Source of the DNA: Roseitranquillus sp963776845
GTDB taxonomy: Bacteria > Pseudomonadota > Alphaproteobacteria > Rhodobacterales > Rhodobacteraceae
DNA: 64,000 bases
Assembly (NCBI GenBank): GCA_963776845.1
Contig: CAVZOJ010000003.1
Location: forward strand, 372,001 to 436,000
Direction of reading: 5' to 3'
The notes under the pieces: generated by a model
What the model was told of the DNA's origin: nothing
Database searches by the model: none
The model's input: only the letters and a program-made list of their open reading frames with translations
Shown here: positions 45,833 to 54,616 of the stretch, piece by piece
How positions within the stretch are numbered: position 1 is the first letter of the stretch
Layout of the letters: every line of letters begins with the position of its first letter
Position numbers and translations under genes: made by a program

Positions 45833-45846
45833 GTACGAAAACGTAC
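45833..45846. promoter_or_regulatory. GTACG-AAAA-CGTAC palindrome, second copy
   Basis: Identical to 45801-45814 and ending 26 bases before the proposed -35 box of rpsT. Spacing in phase with the helix suggests cooperative binding by a dimeric regulator, which is not identified. Confidence 0.55.
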
Positions 45847-45872
45847 AGGAGGCCCGCCAGCCCCGGCCCTGG

Positions 45873-45901
45873 TTGACAGCTTTCGCCCCACCGACTAGAG
45901 A
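45873..45901 (+). promoter_or_regulatory. Likely sigma-70 promoter of rpsT
   Basis: TTGACA (-35) at 45873, 17 bases, then TAGAGA (-10) at 45896. The -35 box is perfect and the spacing optimal; the -10 box is moderate. The start of transcription would be about 40 bases before the rpsT ATG. Confidence 0.6.
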
Positions 45902-45947
45902 CGCGGCTTCGACAAACGACGCACCCGAATCCGGAAACCGAAGCTCT

Positions 45948-46211
45948 ATGGCAAATTCGCCCCAGTCCAAGAAGCGCGCCCGCCAGACCGAGCGTCGCAC
46001 GAAAGTCAACACTGCCCGCCGCTCGCGGATCCGCACCTTCCTCCGCCGCGTCGAGGAAGCCATCGCGTCCGGCGACGGCACCAAGGCCTCGGAGGCTCTC
46101 AAGGCAGCGCAGCCCGAACTGATGCGCGGCGTCTCCAAGGGCGTGTATCACCGCAACACGGCATCGCGTAAGATGTCGCGGTTGGCCTCTCGCGTGAAGT
46201 CCATCGGCTAA
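45948..46211 (+). CDS. rpsT: 30S ribosomal protein S20
   Basis: 87 residues, MANSPQSKKRARQTERRTKV then NTARRSRIRTFLRRVEEAIA, the basic helical S20 pattern, ending SRKMSRLASRVKSIG. Binds 16S rRNA. Located upstream of dnaA as in many Rhodobacteraceae. Confidence 0.97.
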   Translation: MANSPQSKKRARQTERRTKVNTARRSRIRTFLRRVEEAIASGDGTKASEALKAAQPELMRGVSKGVYHRNTASRKMSRLASRVKSIG

Positions 46212-46236
46212 CGCGCCGATCCTGTACCGCTTTCCG

Positions 46237-46264
46237 AAAACGCGCCTTTTGGGCGCGTTTTTTG
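46237..46264 (+). terminator. Rho-independent terminator of rpsT
   Basis: ACGCGCC, four T and GGCGCGT form a 7-bp stem followed by six T, 26 bases after the rpsT stop. The best terminator in the window. Confidence 0.85.
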
Positions 46265-46782
46265 TTGCGCTGCAGCGATTTCGGGCCGATCGGGATTCGT
46301 TCGCGCGCCTTTGCTGTCAAGGTGAAAGGTCAGTTGCCTCGGCCGAGCGCGCGTTGCTAGCGTCTTCCTGCGATTCACGATGACTGGGGGGACATCAGGA
46401 GCGGCCTGACGAAATCGGTGCACGACCTCGCAGGGGTGAGGCGTTGCAGCTGCCAAAAGTCGAACGTCACGCCGACCAAGCTGGAAAGTGGGTCTCGAGG
46501 GGCTGATCCGCCGACCGGGGCGACTGGAATTCAGGTCTGCAAGCGCCGTCTTCTCGTTGCCATGTCTCAATATGTCGTTTTTCTCAGCGTTCCCGCGGTG
46601 TGATCCGGGGGCGGAGTTCAGATGCATTGCCCGTGCGAGGCAGACAGACGCGGACCGCAGGACCAGCGCGGGCCGGGTTCAGGCGAGCTTTGCCAGCACG
46701 GTCAGGTCGTCGTGGAGCGTTGGCGAAAGGTCGGTCGGAGCACCCGTATCGGCCAATAATCATAAGGGCGGAACGCACAACC
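46265..46782. other. Upstream region of dnaA
   Basis: More than 500 bases with no supported gene. A possible promoter is TTGCCT, 18 bases, TAGCGT around 46333-46362, but this is weak. I saw no convincing cluster of DnaA boxes (TTATCCACA type), so no origin is claimed here. Confidence 0.45.
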
Positions 46783-48135
46783 ATGACGAATGAAAGCTGG
46801 GGGTCAATTCGTGAAGAACTCATCGAGCGGGTCGGGCGAAACAACTACGTCAACTGGATCGAGCCACTGAAGTTCGCAGGCTGCGAGGACGGTGTTGCGA
46901 CCTTCCATGTCCCGACCAACTTCATGGGCAACTGGGTGGAGCGGAACTTCGCGGACCACATCCTGTCCCATCTGCATGCCGCCGGAGAGCCGGTGGCGCG
47001 GCTGCAGTTCGCTGTGCCGATGACGAACGGCGCCCATCACCAAGGCGAACAGGCGAAGGGAACCGAGCCGCCGGCGCCGACAGGGTCGGCCAGCGAACTC
47101 CCCGGCGCGCCGCTCGATCCGCGCTACACTTTCGACACCTTCGTGGTCGGCAAGCCCAACGAGCTTGCCCATGCCGCCGCGCGCCGGGTGGCCGAGGGCG
47201 AGGTGACGTTCAACCCCCTGTTCCTCTACGGCGGCGTCGGGCTCGGCAAGACGCACCTGATGCACGCCATCGCGTGGGAGATGAAGCTGCGGCGGGCCGA
47301 CCTGCGCGTCGTCTACCTCTCGGCCGAGCAGTTCATGTACAAGTTCGTCCAGGCCCTGCGCGACAAGACGATGATGGACTTCAAGCACCTCTTCCGCTCG
47401 GTCGATGTGCTGATGGTCGACGACGTGCAATTCATCGCCGGCAAGGATTCGACGCAGGAGGAATTCTTCCACACGTTCAACGCGCTGGTCGATCAGAACA
47501 AGCAGATCGTCCTCAGCGCCGATCGCGCACCGGGCGAGATCGAGGGACTCGAGAACCGGATCGTCAGCCGCCTGCAGTCCGGCCTCGTGGTCGACCTGCA
47601 TCCCACGACCTACGAGCTTCGCCTCGGGATCCTGCAGCAGAAGGTGGACTACCACCGCGGACAGTTCCCCGACATTCGGATCGCCGACGGCGTGCTCGAG
47701 TTCCTCGCGCACCGGATCTCGACCAACGTCCGCGTGCTCGAGGGGGCGTTGATGCGGCTCTTCGCGCTGGGCGACCTGGTGCAGAAGGAGATCACGGTCG
47801 AGATCGCGCAGGACACGCTCGGCGACATCCTGCGCCACTCCGATCGCAAGATCACGGTCGAGGAGATCCAGCGCAAGGTCAGCGACCACTACAACATCCG
47901 CCTTTCCGACATGATCGGGCCGAAGCGGGTGCGCAGCTACGCGCGGCCGCGGCAGGTGGCGATGTACCTGGCCAAGCAGCTGACGACGCGGTCGCTTCCG
48001 GAGATCGGTCGCCGCTTTGGCGGCCGCGATCACACCACCGTCATCCATGGCGTGCGGCGCATCGAAGAGCTCAAGGACAAGGACAGCCAGATCGCCGACG
48101 ATCTGGAGCTGCTTCGCCGCGCGCTCGAGGCCTGA
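46783..48135 (+). CDS. dnaA: Chromosomal replication initiator DnaA
   Basis: 450 residues. Domain I: WGSIREELIERVGRNNYVNW. Domain III AAA+: Walker A GGVGLGKTH near residue 150, Walker B VLMVDDVQFI near 209, and the arginine region SRLQSGLVVDLHPTTYELRL. Domain IV DNA-binding: PEIGRRFGGRDHTTVIHGVR near 407-426. The start MTNESW at 46783 fits the family; the longer frame upstream is non-family. Confidence 0.97.
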   Translation: MTNESWGSIREELIERVGRNNYVNWIEPLKFAGCEDGVATFHVPTNFMGNWVERNFADHILSHLHAAGEPVARLQFAVPMTNGAHHQGEQAKGTEPPAPTGSASELPGAPLDPRYTFDTFVVGKPNELAHAAARRVAEGEVTFNPLFLYGGVGLGKTHLMHAIAWEMKLRRADLRVVYLSAEQFMYKFVQALRDKTMMDFKHLFRSVDVLMVDDVQFIAGKDSTQEEFFHTFNALVDQNKQIVLSADRAPGEIEGLENRIVSRLQSGLVVDLHPTTYELRLGILQQKVDYHRGQFPDIRIADGVLEFLAHRISTNVRVLEGALMRLFALGDLVQKEITVEIAQDTLGDILRHSDRKITVEEIQRKVSDHYNIRLSDMIGPKRVRSYARPRQVAMYLAKQLTTRSLPEIGRRFGGRDHTTVIHGVRRIEELKDKDSQIADDLELLRRALEA

Positions 48136-48240
48136 TCCGCCTGACGCCGCGCCTCTGTCGGTGCCGACAGGGGCGTTGCGCTTGCCAAGTGGATGGGTAG
48201 GGTGTTTCTCCCGGCAGGATTTTGGGGGAGGGGACCGATC

Positions 48241-49359
48241 ATGAAGATCAGCATCGAGCGTGGAGCTCTCCTCAAGGCCGTCGGGCAGGCGCAATCGGTG
48301 GTGGAGCGCAGGAACACCATTCCGATTCTCGCCAACGTCCTGATCGAGGCCGAGGGGGACCAGGTCACCTTTCGCGCCACCGATCTCGATATCGAGGTCG
48401 TGGACAAGGTCGATGCTCAGGTGCACCGGGCTGGTGCGTCCACGGTCAATGCCGTGACGCTGCACGAGATCATCCGCAAGTTGCCGGACGGGGCGCTGGT
48501 GAACCTGTCCGACGATGGCGCCGCCGGGCGGCTCTCGGTCGAGGCGGGGCGGTCGCACTTCCAGCTCGCGACGCTGCCCAGGGAGGACTTCCCGGTCATG
48601 GCGTCGGCGGAATACGCGTCGAACTTCACGGCGCGGGCTGCGACGCTTCGGCGGCTCTTCGACAAGTCGCGCTTCGCGATTTCGACGGAGGAGACGCGCT
48701 ACTATCTCAACGGCGTCTACATGCACGTCGCCGACACGGCCGAGGGGCAGATGCTGCGCTGCGTCGCGACCGACGGGCACCGCCTGGCGCGGATCGACGC
48801 GAACCTTCCCGAGGGCGCCGAGGGCATGCCGGGCGTGATCGTGCCGCGCAAGACGGTGATGGAGCTGCGCAAGCTGCTCGAGGACGACGACGCCGAGATC
48901 GCCGTCTCCGTCAGCGAAACCAAGGTCCGCTTCGCCACACCGGAGATCACGCTGACCTCCAAGGTCATCGACGGCACCTTCCCGGACTACAGCCGCGTCA
49001 TCCCGAACGGCAACTCGCGGAAGATGGAGGTCGACGCGCAGGAGTTCGCGCGGGCGGTGGACCGCGTCGCCACGGTGTCCTCGGAGCGGAGCCGGGCGGT
49101 GAAAATGCAGATCGACGAGGATCGGCTGATCCTGTCGGTCAACGCCCCGGACAGCGGCAACGCCGAGGAGGAGCTTGGCGTTGCTTACGGCGACGAAAAG
49201 CTGGAGATCGGGTTCAATGCCAAGTACCTGCTCGAGATCGCGAGCCAGGTGGACCGCGAGAACGCCGTCTTTCTGTTCAACTCGGCGGGCGACCCGACGC
49301 TCATGCGCGAGGGCGACGACCAGTCGGCGGTCTACGTCGTGATGCCGATGCGTGTCTGA
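48241..49359 (+). CDS. dnaN: DNA polymerase III sliding clamp DnaN
   Basis: 372 residues, three clamp domains. MKISIERGALLKAVGQAQSV at the start, RNTIPILANVLIEAEGD, then VATDGHRLARIDANLPEGAE, and the C-terminal SAVYVVMPMRV as in DnaN. ATG 48241 follows a GGGGAGGGG purine stretch. Confidence 0.97.
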   Translation: MKISIERGALLKAVGQAQSVVERRNTIPILANVLIEAEGDQVTFRATDLDIEVVDKVDAQVHRAGASTVNAVTLHEIIRKLPDGALVNLSDDGAAGRLSVEAGRSHFQLATLPREDFPVMASAEYASNFTARAATLRRLFDKSRFAISTEETRYYLNGVYMHVADTAEGQMLRCVATDGHRLARIDANLPEGAEGMPGVIVPRKTVMELRKLLEDDDAEIAVSVSETKVRFATPEITLTSKVIDGTFPDYSRVIPNGNSRKMEVDAQEFARAVDRVATVSSERSRAVKMQIDEDRLILSVNAPDSGNAEEELGVAYGDEKLEIGFNAKYLLEIASQVDRENAVFLFNSAGDPTLMREGDDQSAVYVVMPMRV

Positions 49360-49365
49360 ACGGGC

Positions 49366-50461
49366 TTGCCCGGCCTTTCGATCACCTCGCTCACCCTGTC
49401 ACATTTTCGCTCGCACCGCGCGACGCGGATCACCTCGGATTCTCGCCCGGTGGCGCTTTTCGGACCGAACGGGGCCGGCAAGACCAATGTGCTGGAGGCG
49501 ATCTCGCTGCTGTCGCCCGGTCGCGGGCTGCGCGGCGCCACGGTGGCCGAGATGGCCCGCCGACCCGAATCGATCGGCTGGAAGGTTTCCGCGCGTCTCG
49601 CCGCACCGCCGCGGGTCAGGGAGATCGACCTTAGGTCCGAGGATGGCGGGCCGCGGCAGACCCTTGTCGACGGCAAGCCGGCACCGCAGTACCAGCTCGG
49701 CCGGATCGTAAGGGTCCTGTGGCTGGTTCCGGCCATGGACCGGCTCTGGATCGAGGGGGCTGAGGGGCGCCGGAGATTCCTCGACCGCATGACCCTGGGA
49801 TTTCTGCCCGACCATGCCGAGGCGAGCGTCGGCTACGAGCGGGCGATGCGCGAGCGCAACCGCCTGCTGCGGGACGGTGCCGACAATCCGCGCTGGTTCG
49901 CGGCACTCGAGGGGCGACATGGCCGAGACCGGCGCGATGATCGCCCAGAACCGACGCCACGCACTGGCCCGGATCGCACGTGCGCAGGAGAGCGGCGAGA
50001 CTTCGTTCCCAGCCGCCGAACTGACGCTCGCGACCGAGGGGCCCGAGCACGAAGCGGAACTGCGCGAGGCGCTTGCGGCCAGCCGGCCCCGGGACTTCGC
50101 CGCTGGCCGCACGCTCGTCGGGCCGCACCGGGCGGACCTCTCGGCGCTCTACGTCGCGAAGGGCGTTCCCGCGCGCGAATGCTCGACCGGCGAGCAGAAG
50201 GCGCTCCTGGTGTCGTTGATCCTGGCCAACGCGCGCGCGCTGGCAGCAGAGGGCGGGTCGCCCCCGATCATCCTGCTCGACGAGGTTGCGGCGCATCTCG
50301 ACGGCGGACGCCGCGCCGCTCTCTACGACGAGATATGCGCCCTCGGCAGTCAAGCCTGGATGACCGGGACAGGGCGGGAGCTCTTCGAGCCGCTGGGGGA
50401 GCGGGCACAGTTCCTGGCGGTGGGCGAAGGTGACGGCGGAAGCGTCGTGGAGCTTGCGTAA
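49366..50461 (+). pseudogene. recF: Recombination protein RecF, frameshifted
   Basis: ABC-type ATPase of the RecFOR repair pathway. The N-terminal frame (TTG 49366) has LTLSHFRSHRATRITSDSRP and Walker A FGPNGAGKTNVLEAISLLSP. After PRWFAALEG homology moves to the next frame (DMAETGAMIAQNRRHALARI), which keeps LVGPHRADLSALY, the signature STGEQKALLVSLILANARAL and Walker B PIILLDEVAAHLDGGRRAAL to 50461. One extra base in the GGGG run at 49911-49914 explains the break. Both halves are otherwise well kept, so this is either a recent lesion or an assembly error. Confidence 0.88.
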
Positions 50462-50504
50462 GCGGCGCGTCCGTCATCTTCTCGGCAGCAAGCGGAGCGC
50501 CGTC

Positions 50505-50951
50505 ATGTTCCCCAGATCGATCACCCTCATCACCCTCGGCGTAGCCGACCTTACGCGCTCCCGGGCGTTTTACGCCGCCCTCGGCTGGACCGCGGCCGAG
50601 GAGAGCCAGGAGGGTGTCGCGTTCATCCAGCTTGCCGGCCAGGTCCTGGGCCTCTTCCCCATCGCCGAACTCGCGAAGGATCAGGGACGACCGGACGCTC
50701 GGCTGGGAACTGGCGCCATGACGCTCGCGCGGAACTTCGACCGTCGCGACGAAGTGGATACGGCCTTCACCCTCGCGCTGGAGGCAGGGGCGAGTGCCAT
50801 CAAGCGGCCCGAGGCGGTCTTTTGGGGCGGGTATTCCGGATACGTCGCCGATCCCGACGGGCATGTCTGGGAACTGGCGCACAACCCCTTCTGGCCGCTG
50901 CAAGATGACGGTACCTTGACCTTGCCGAGCGTAGAAAAATCAACGCCTTGA
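50505..50951 (+). CDS. VOC (glyoxalase) superfamily protein
   Basis: 148 residues with two beta-alpha-beta-beta-beta units: ITLITLGVADLTRSRAFYAA at the start and GGYSGYVADPDGHVWELAHN at the end. This is the common glyoxalase/bleomycin-resistance fold; the substrate is unknown. Set between recF and gyrB; ATG 50505 is preceded by CGGAG. Confidence 0.82.
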   Translation: MFPRSITLITLGVADLTRSRAFYAALGWTAAEESQEGVAFIQLAGQVLGLFPIAELAKDQGRPDARLGTGAMTLARNFDRRDEVDTAFTLALEAGASAIKRPEAVFWGGYSGYVADPDGHVWELAHNPFWPLQDDGTLTLPSVEKSTP

Positions 50952-51021
50952 CCCCACATGGGTGACATCGGTGCGGTGGCTGGATAGAGTGCGGCACCAC
51001 GATACAGGACATTTCCGACCC

Positions 51022-53439
51022 ATGGCAGAGCCCGCGAGCCTCCCCGACGATTATGGCGCAAGTTCGATCAAGGTCCTCAAGGGGTTGGAGGCCGTTCGAA
51101 AGCGGCCCGGGATGTATATCGGCGACACCGACGACGGCTCGGGCCTGCACCACATGGTCTACGAGGTCGTCGACAACGGCATCGACGAGGCGCTGGGCGG
51201 CTACGCCGACGCCGTTACGGTAACGATACAGGCCGACGACAGCGTCAGTGTTCGCGACAATGGCCGCGGCATCCCCGTGGGCATCCACGAGGAGGAGGGC
51301 GTCAGCGCCGCCGAGGTCATCATGACCCAGCTGCACGCCGGCGGGAAGTTCGACCAGAACAGCTACAAGGTCTCGGGCGGTCTGCACGGCGTCGGCGTCA
51401 GCGTCGTCAATGCGCTGAGCGACTGGCTGGAACTCAGGATCTGGCGCGACGGCAAGGAGCACTTCGCCCGCTTCGAGCGCGGCGAGACGGTGGAGCACTT
51501 GCGCGTCACTGGCGATGCCGAGGGCGAGAAGGGGACCGAGGTGCGCTTCCTCGCCTCGCTGACGACGTTCTCGAACCTCGAGTACTCGTTCAAGACGCTG
51601 GAGAACCGGCTGCGGGAGCTCGCATTCCTGAACTCCGGCGTCCGGATCGCGCTGGTCGACGAGCGCCACGGCGAGGTGAACCGGGTCGAGATGCATTACG
51701 ACGGCGGCGTGCGGGAGTTCGTCCGCTACGTCGACCGCCACAAGACGTCGCTGATCCCCGAGCCGATCTTCATCGTGGGCGAGCGCGACGGTATCTCCGT
51801 CGAGATCGCGATGTGGTGGAACGACAGCTTCAACGAGATGGTGCTGCCCTTCACCAACAACATCCCGCAGCGCGACGGCGGCACGCACATGGCGGGCTTT
51901 CGCGGTGCGCTGACGCGGACGATCAACCTCTACGCCTCGTCCTCGGGGATCGCCAAGCGCGAGAAGGTAACCCTTTCGGGTGATGACGCGCGAGAGGGGC
52001 TGACCTGCATCCTGTCGGTCAAGGTGCCCGACCCGAAGTTCAGCTCGCAGACCAAGGACAAGCTCGTCTCCTCCGAGGTCCGCCCGGCGGTCGAGGGTAT
52101 GGTCAACGAGAAGCTCGCCGAGTGGTTCGAGGAGAACCCGCAGGACGCGCGCATGATCGTCGGCAAGATCGTCGAGGCGGCGCTTGCACGCGAGGCGGCG
52201 CGCAAGGCGCGTGAGATGACGCGCAAGAAGTCGGCGCTGGATGTGTCGAACCTTCCCGGGAAGCTTGCAGACTGTCAGGCCAAGAACCCTGCCGATCGCG
52301 AACTGTTCCTGGTCGAGGGCGACAGTGCCGGCGGCTCAGCCAAGCAGGGGCGCAGCCGCGCCAACCAGGCGGTGCTGCCGCTGCGCGGCAAGATCCTCAA
52401 CGTCGAGCGGGCGCGCTTCGACAGGATGCTGTCGAGCCAGGAGATCGGCACGCTGATCACCGCGCTCGGCACCGGCATAGGGCGCGATGAGTTCGACATC
52501 GAAAAGCTGCGCTACCACAAGATCGTCATCATGACCGACGCCGACGTCGATGGCGCGCATATCCGGACGCTGCTTCTGACGTTCTTCTTCCGGCAGATGC
52601 CCGAGATCATCGAGCAGGGTCACCTCTTCATCGCTCAGCCGCCCCTCTACAAGGTGATGCGCGGCAAGTCCGAGGTGTATCTCAAGGATCAGCCCGCCCT
52701 GAACGACTACCTGATCGCGCAGGGCGTCGACGGTGCGGCGCTCCGGCTGGGTTCCGGGGAGGAGATCGGCGGCGCCGACCTCGTTCGTGTGGTCGACGAT
52801 GCGAGGCATCTCCGGCGCGTGCTGCGGCTCTTTCCGACGCATTATCCGCACTGGCTGCTCGAGCAGGCGGCGATCGCCGGCGCCTTCGTGCCGGGGCGCA
52901 TCGACGGGGATGTCCAGGGCGTGGCCAACGCCGTCGCCGACCGGCTGGACCTGATCGCGCCGGAATACGAGCGTGGATGGCAGGGACGTCCGACGCAGGA
53001 CCGAGGGCTTCGCCTGTCGCGGCAAACGCGCGGGGTGGAGGAGGTTCGCACCCTCGACGGCCCGATCCTGCGGGCGTCGGAGGCCAAGCGCCTCGGCGGC
53101 TTCACCGACGCGCTGCAGGAGATCTACGGCGCCCCCGCGAAGCTAATCCGGCGGGAACGCGAGACCGCGATCTTCGGGCCGCTCGATCTGCTTGCCGCAG
53201 TTCTGGCCGAGGGGGAGCGGGGACTGACCCTGCAGCGCTACAAGGGCCTGGGCGAAATGAACCCGAACCAGCTTTGGGAGACAACCCTGGACCCCGAGGC
53301 GCGCACGCTCTTGCGTGTGAAGGTCGATGACGTGACGGAGGCGGACGACATCTTCACCAAGCTCATGGGCGACGTCGTCGAGCCGCGCCGGGAATTCATC
53401 CAGGAGAACGCCCTGTCGGTGGCCAATCTCGACTTCTGA
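51022..53439 (+). CDS. gyrB: DNA gyrase subunit B
   Basis: 805 residues. GHKL ATPase: VYEVVDNGIDEALGGYADA, VRDNGRGIPVGIHEEEGVSA, GGLHGVGVSVVNALSDWLEL. TOPRIM: LFLVEGDSAGGSAKQGRSR and IVIMTDADVDGAHIRTLLL. C-terminal QRYKGLGEMNPNQLWETTLD. The start MAEPASLPDDYG at 51022 fits; about 60 bases of open frame upstream are non-family. Confidence 0.97.
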   Translation: MAEPASLPDDYGASSIKVLKGLEAVRKRPGMYIGDTDDGSGLHHMVYEVVDNGIDEALGGYADAVTVTIQADDSVSVRDNGRGIPVGIHEEEGVSAAEVIMTQLHAGGKFDQNSYKVSGGLHGVGVSVVNALSDWLELRIWRDGKEHFARFERGETVEHLRVTGDAEGEKGTEVRFLASLTTFSNLEYSFKTLENRLRELAFLNSGVRIALVDERHGEVNRVEMHYDGGVREFVRYVDRHKTSLIPEPIFIVGERDGISVEIAMWWNDSFNEMVLPFTNNIPQRDGGTHMAGFRGALTRTINLYASSSGIAKREKVTLSGDDAREGLTCILSVKVPDPKFSSQTKDKLVSSEVRPAVEGMVNEKLAEWFEENPQDARMIVGKIVEAALAREAARKAREMTRKKSALDVSNLPGKLADCQAKNPADRELFLVEGDSAGGSAKQGRSRANQAVLPLRGKILNVERARFDRMLSSQEIGTLITALGTGIGRDEFDIEKLRYHKIVIMTDADVDGAHIRTLLLTFFFRQMPEIIEQGHLFIAQPPLYKVMRGKSEVYLKDQPALNDYLIAQGVDGAALRLGSGEEIGGADLVRVVDDARHLRRVLRLFPTHYPHWLLEQAAIAGAFVPGRIDGDVQGVANAVADRLDLIAPEYERGWQGRPTQDRGLRLSRQTRGVEEVRTLDGPILRASEAKRLGGFTDALQEIYGAPAKLIRRERETAIFGPLDLLAAVLAEGERGLTLQRYKGLGEMNPNQLWETTLDPEARTLLRVKVDDVTEADDIFTKLMGDVVEPRREFIQENALSVANLDF

Positions 53440-54588
53440 TCACGCGGCGCGCCCCGGCGCCTTCGTCTCGGCAAGCCGCGTCAAGGCGATTGCGAGGCCG
53501 AGCTGGAGCGCAAGACCTCCGAATATCACTGCTGTATCGAGGAGCAGCCCGCCGTCGACCGCGCTCAGGATCGATTGTCCGAGGATCGACAGGACCGATC
53601 CCGCGGCGAATACGGGCAAACCGTTTCGGCCCATCAGAACCAGCGGACGCGCCCAGGCCGCCTCGGCGGCGCCACGGAACACCGGCAGTGCCGAGATCAC
53701 GTATACGAGCGCGAGGGCGTGCAGCAGCCGCGGGACGGCGACGAACGTCTTGTCGAAACTGACGACCCAGAACGGCAGGCCGGCCTCGAAGCCTGCCCGC
53801 AGCGCATTCCGACCCGCCAGGGCGAGCGGTGGCACCCAACGCCAGATCAGGACGAAGGCGAGAAAGCCGGCCGCCAGCGTCAGGAGTGTCCGGTCGACCG
53901 GAACCAGCCGCTCCCTTCGCTTCAGCGCCATGCCAGTCAGCAGGCCGACGACAAAGATCAGTTGCCAAGAAAACGGGTTGAAGAACCATCCGCCCGGGTT
54001 GGGGTAGTTCGGGAAGTTCGTCCTTGTCTGCCCGGCCGCCGCCCAGACAGCCAGCGACAGAAGAAGCAGGACCAGCGGCCGGCGCCGTCCCAGCCAGATC
54101 AGGCCCGGCGTCACCGCGATCAGGACGGCGTAGAGCGGCAGGATATTGAAGTAGCCGAGTTGGTGCAGCAGCGTCGGTATGCCGATCATGACGCCGATTG
54201 CGTCGTCGAAGAACGCGGCGAGGTTGTTGACCTCGATCATCTTCGTCGCGCCGAACCAGCGCGCAGCAGCCGCGGATATCCCTATCGCCATCATCGTCGT
54301 GACGATGTGCGTCATGTAGAGCGTCCAGGACCGCGCCCAGGCGCGGCGCGCGTGGTGCCAGCGATGACCCGGTGGGGGTGCGCCGGAATAGGCCAGACCC
54401 GCCGCCATGCCGGACATGATCACGAAGCCCTCGGCGGCGTCGGAGAAGCCGAAGTTGCGGCTGGTCGCGTACTCGTAGATCGTGCCGGGGACGTGGTTTA
54501 TGTAGATCATCACCAGCGCCAGGCCGCGAAACGCGTCGAGGCGGAGGTCGCGAACAGCCGATCCCTTTACCGCCAGCGAGCGAGACAC
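53440..54588 (-). CDS. opgC: OpgC-like glucan succinyltransferase
   Basis: Membrane protein with about ten hydrophobic helices, starting VRDLRLDAFRGLALVMIYIN, then GTIYEYATSRNFGFSDAAEG, as in OpgC acyltransferases that add succinyl groups to periplasmic glucans. The start is uncertain: GTG 54588 lies 28 bases after the opgH stop and close to the conserved DAFRG block; a GTG at 54699 would overlap opgH by 83 bases. It is last in opgG-opgH-opgC and convergent with gyrB. Confidence 0.8.
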   Translation of the reverse strand: MSRSLAVKGSAVRDLRLDAFRGLALVMIYINHVPGTIYEYATSRNFGFSDAAEGFVIMSGMAAGLAYSGAPPPGHRWHHARRAWARSWTLYMTHIVTTMMAIGISAAAARWFGATKMIEVNNLAAFFDDAIGVMIGIPTLLHQLGYFNILPLYAVLIAVTPGLIWLGRRRPLVLLLLSLAVWAAAGQTRTNFPNYPNPGGWFFNPFSWQLIFVVGLLTGMALKRRERLVPVDRTLLTLAAGFLAFVLIWRWVPPLALAGRNALRAGFEAGLPFWVVSFDKTFVAVPRLLHALALVYVISALPVFRGAAEAAWARPLVLMGRNGLPVFAAGSVLSILGQSILSAVDGGLLLDTAVIFGGLALQLGLAIALTRLAETKAPGRAA

Positions 54589-54616
54589 GACCCGACCCGG
54601 CGCCAAGCCGATGCTG

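Noticed and set aside
46418..46603. 61-codon frame upstream of dnaA
   Set aside because: No ribosome site or family resemblance; likely chance.
46212..46782. Replication origin upstream of dnaA
   Set aside because: No DnaA-box cluster or AT-rich unwinding region was seen; in many alphaproteobacteria the origin is not beside dnaA.
46804..48780. 658-codon frame opposite dnaA and dnaN
   Set aside because: Spans two well-supported genes on the other strand and shows no domain.
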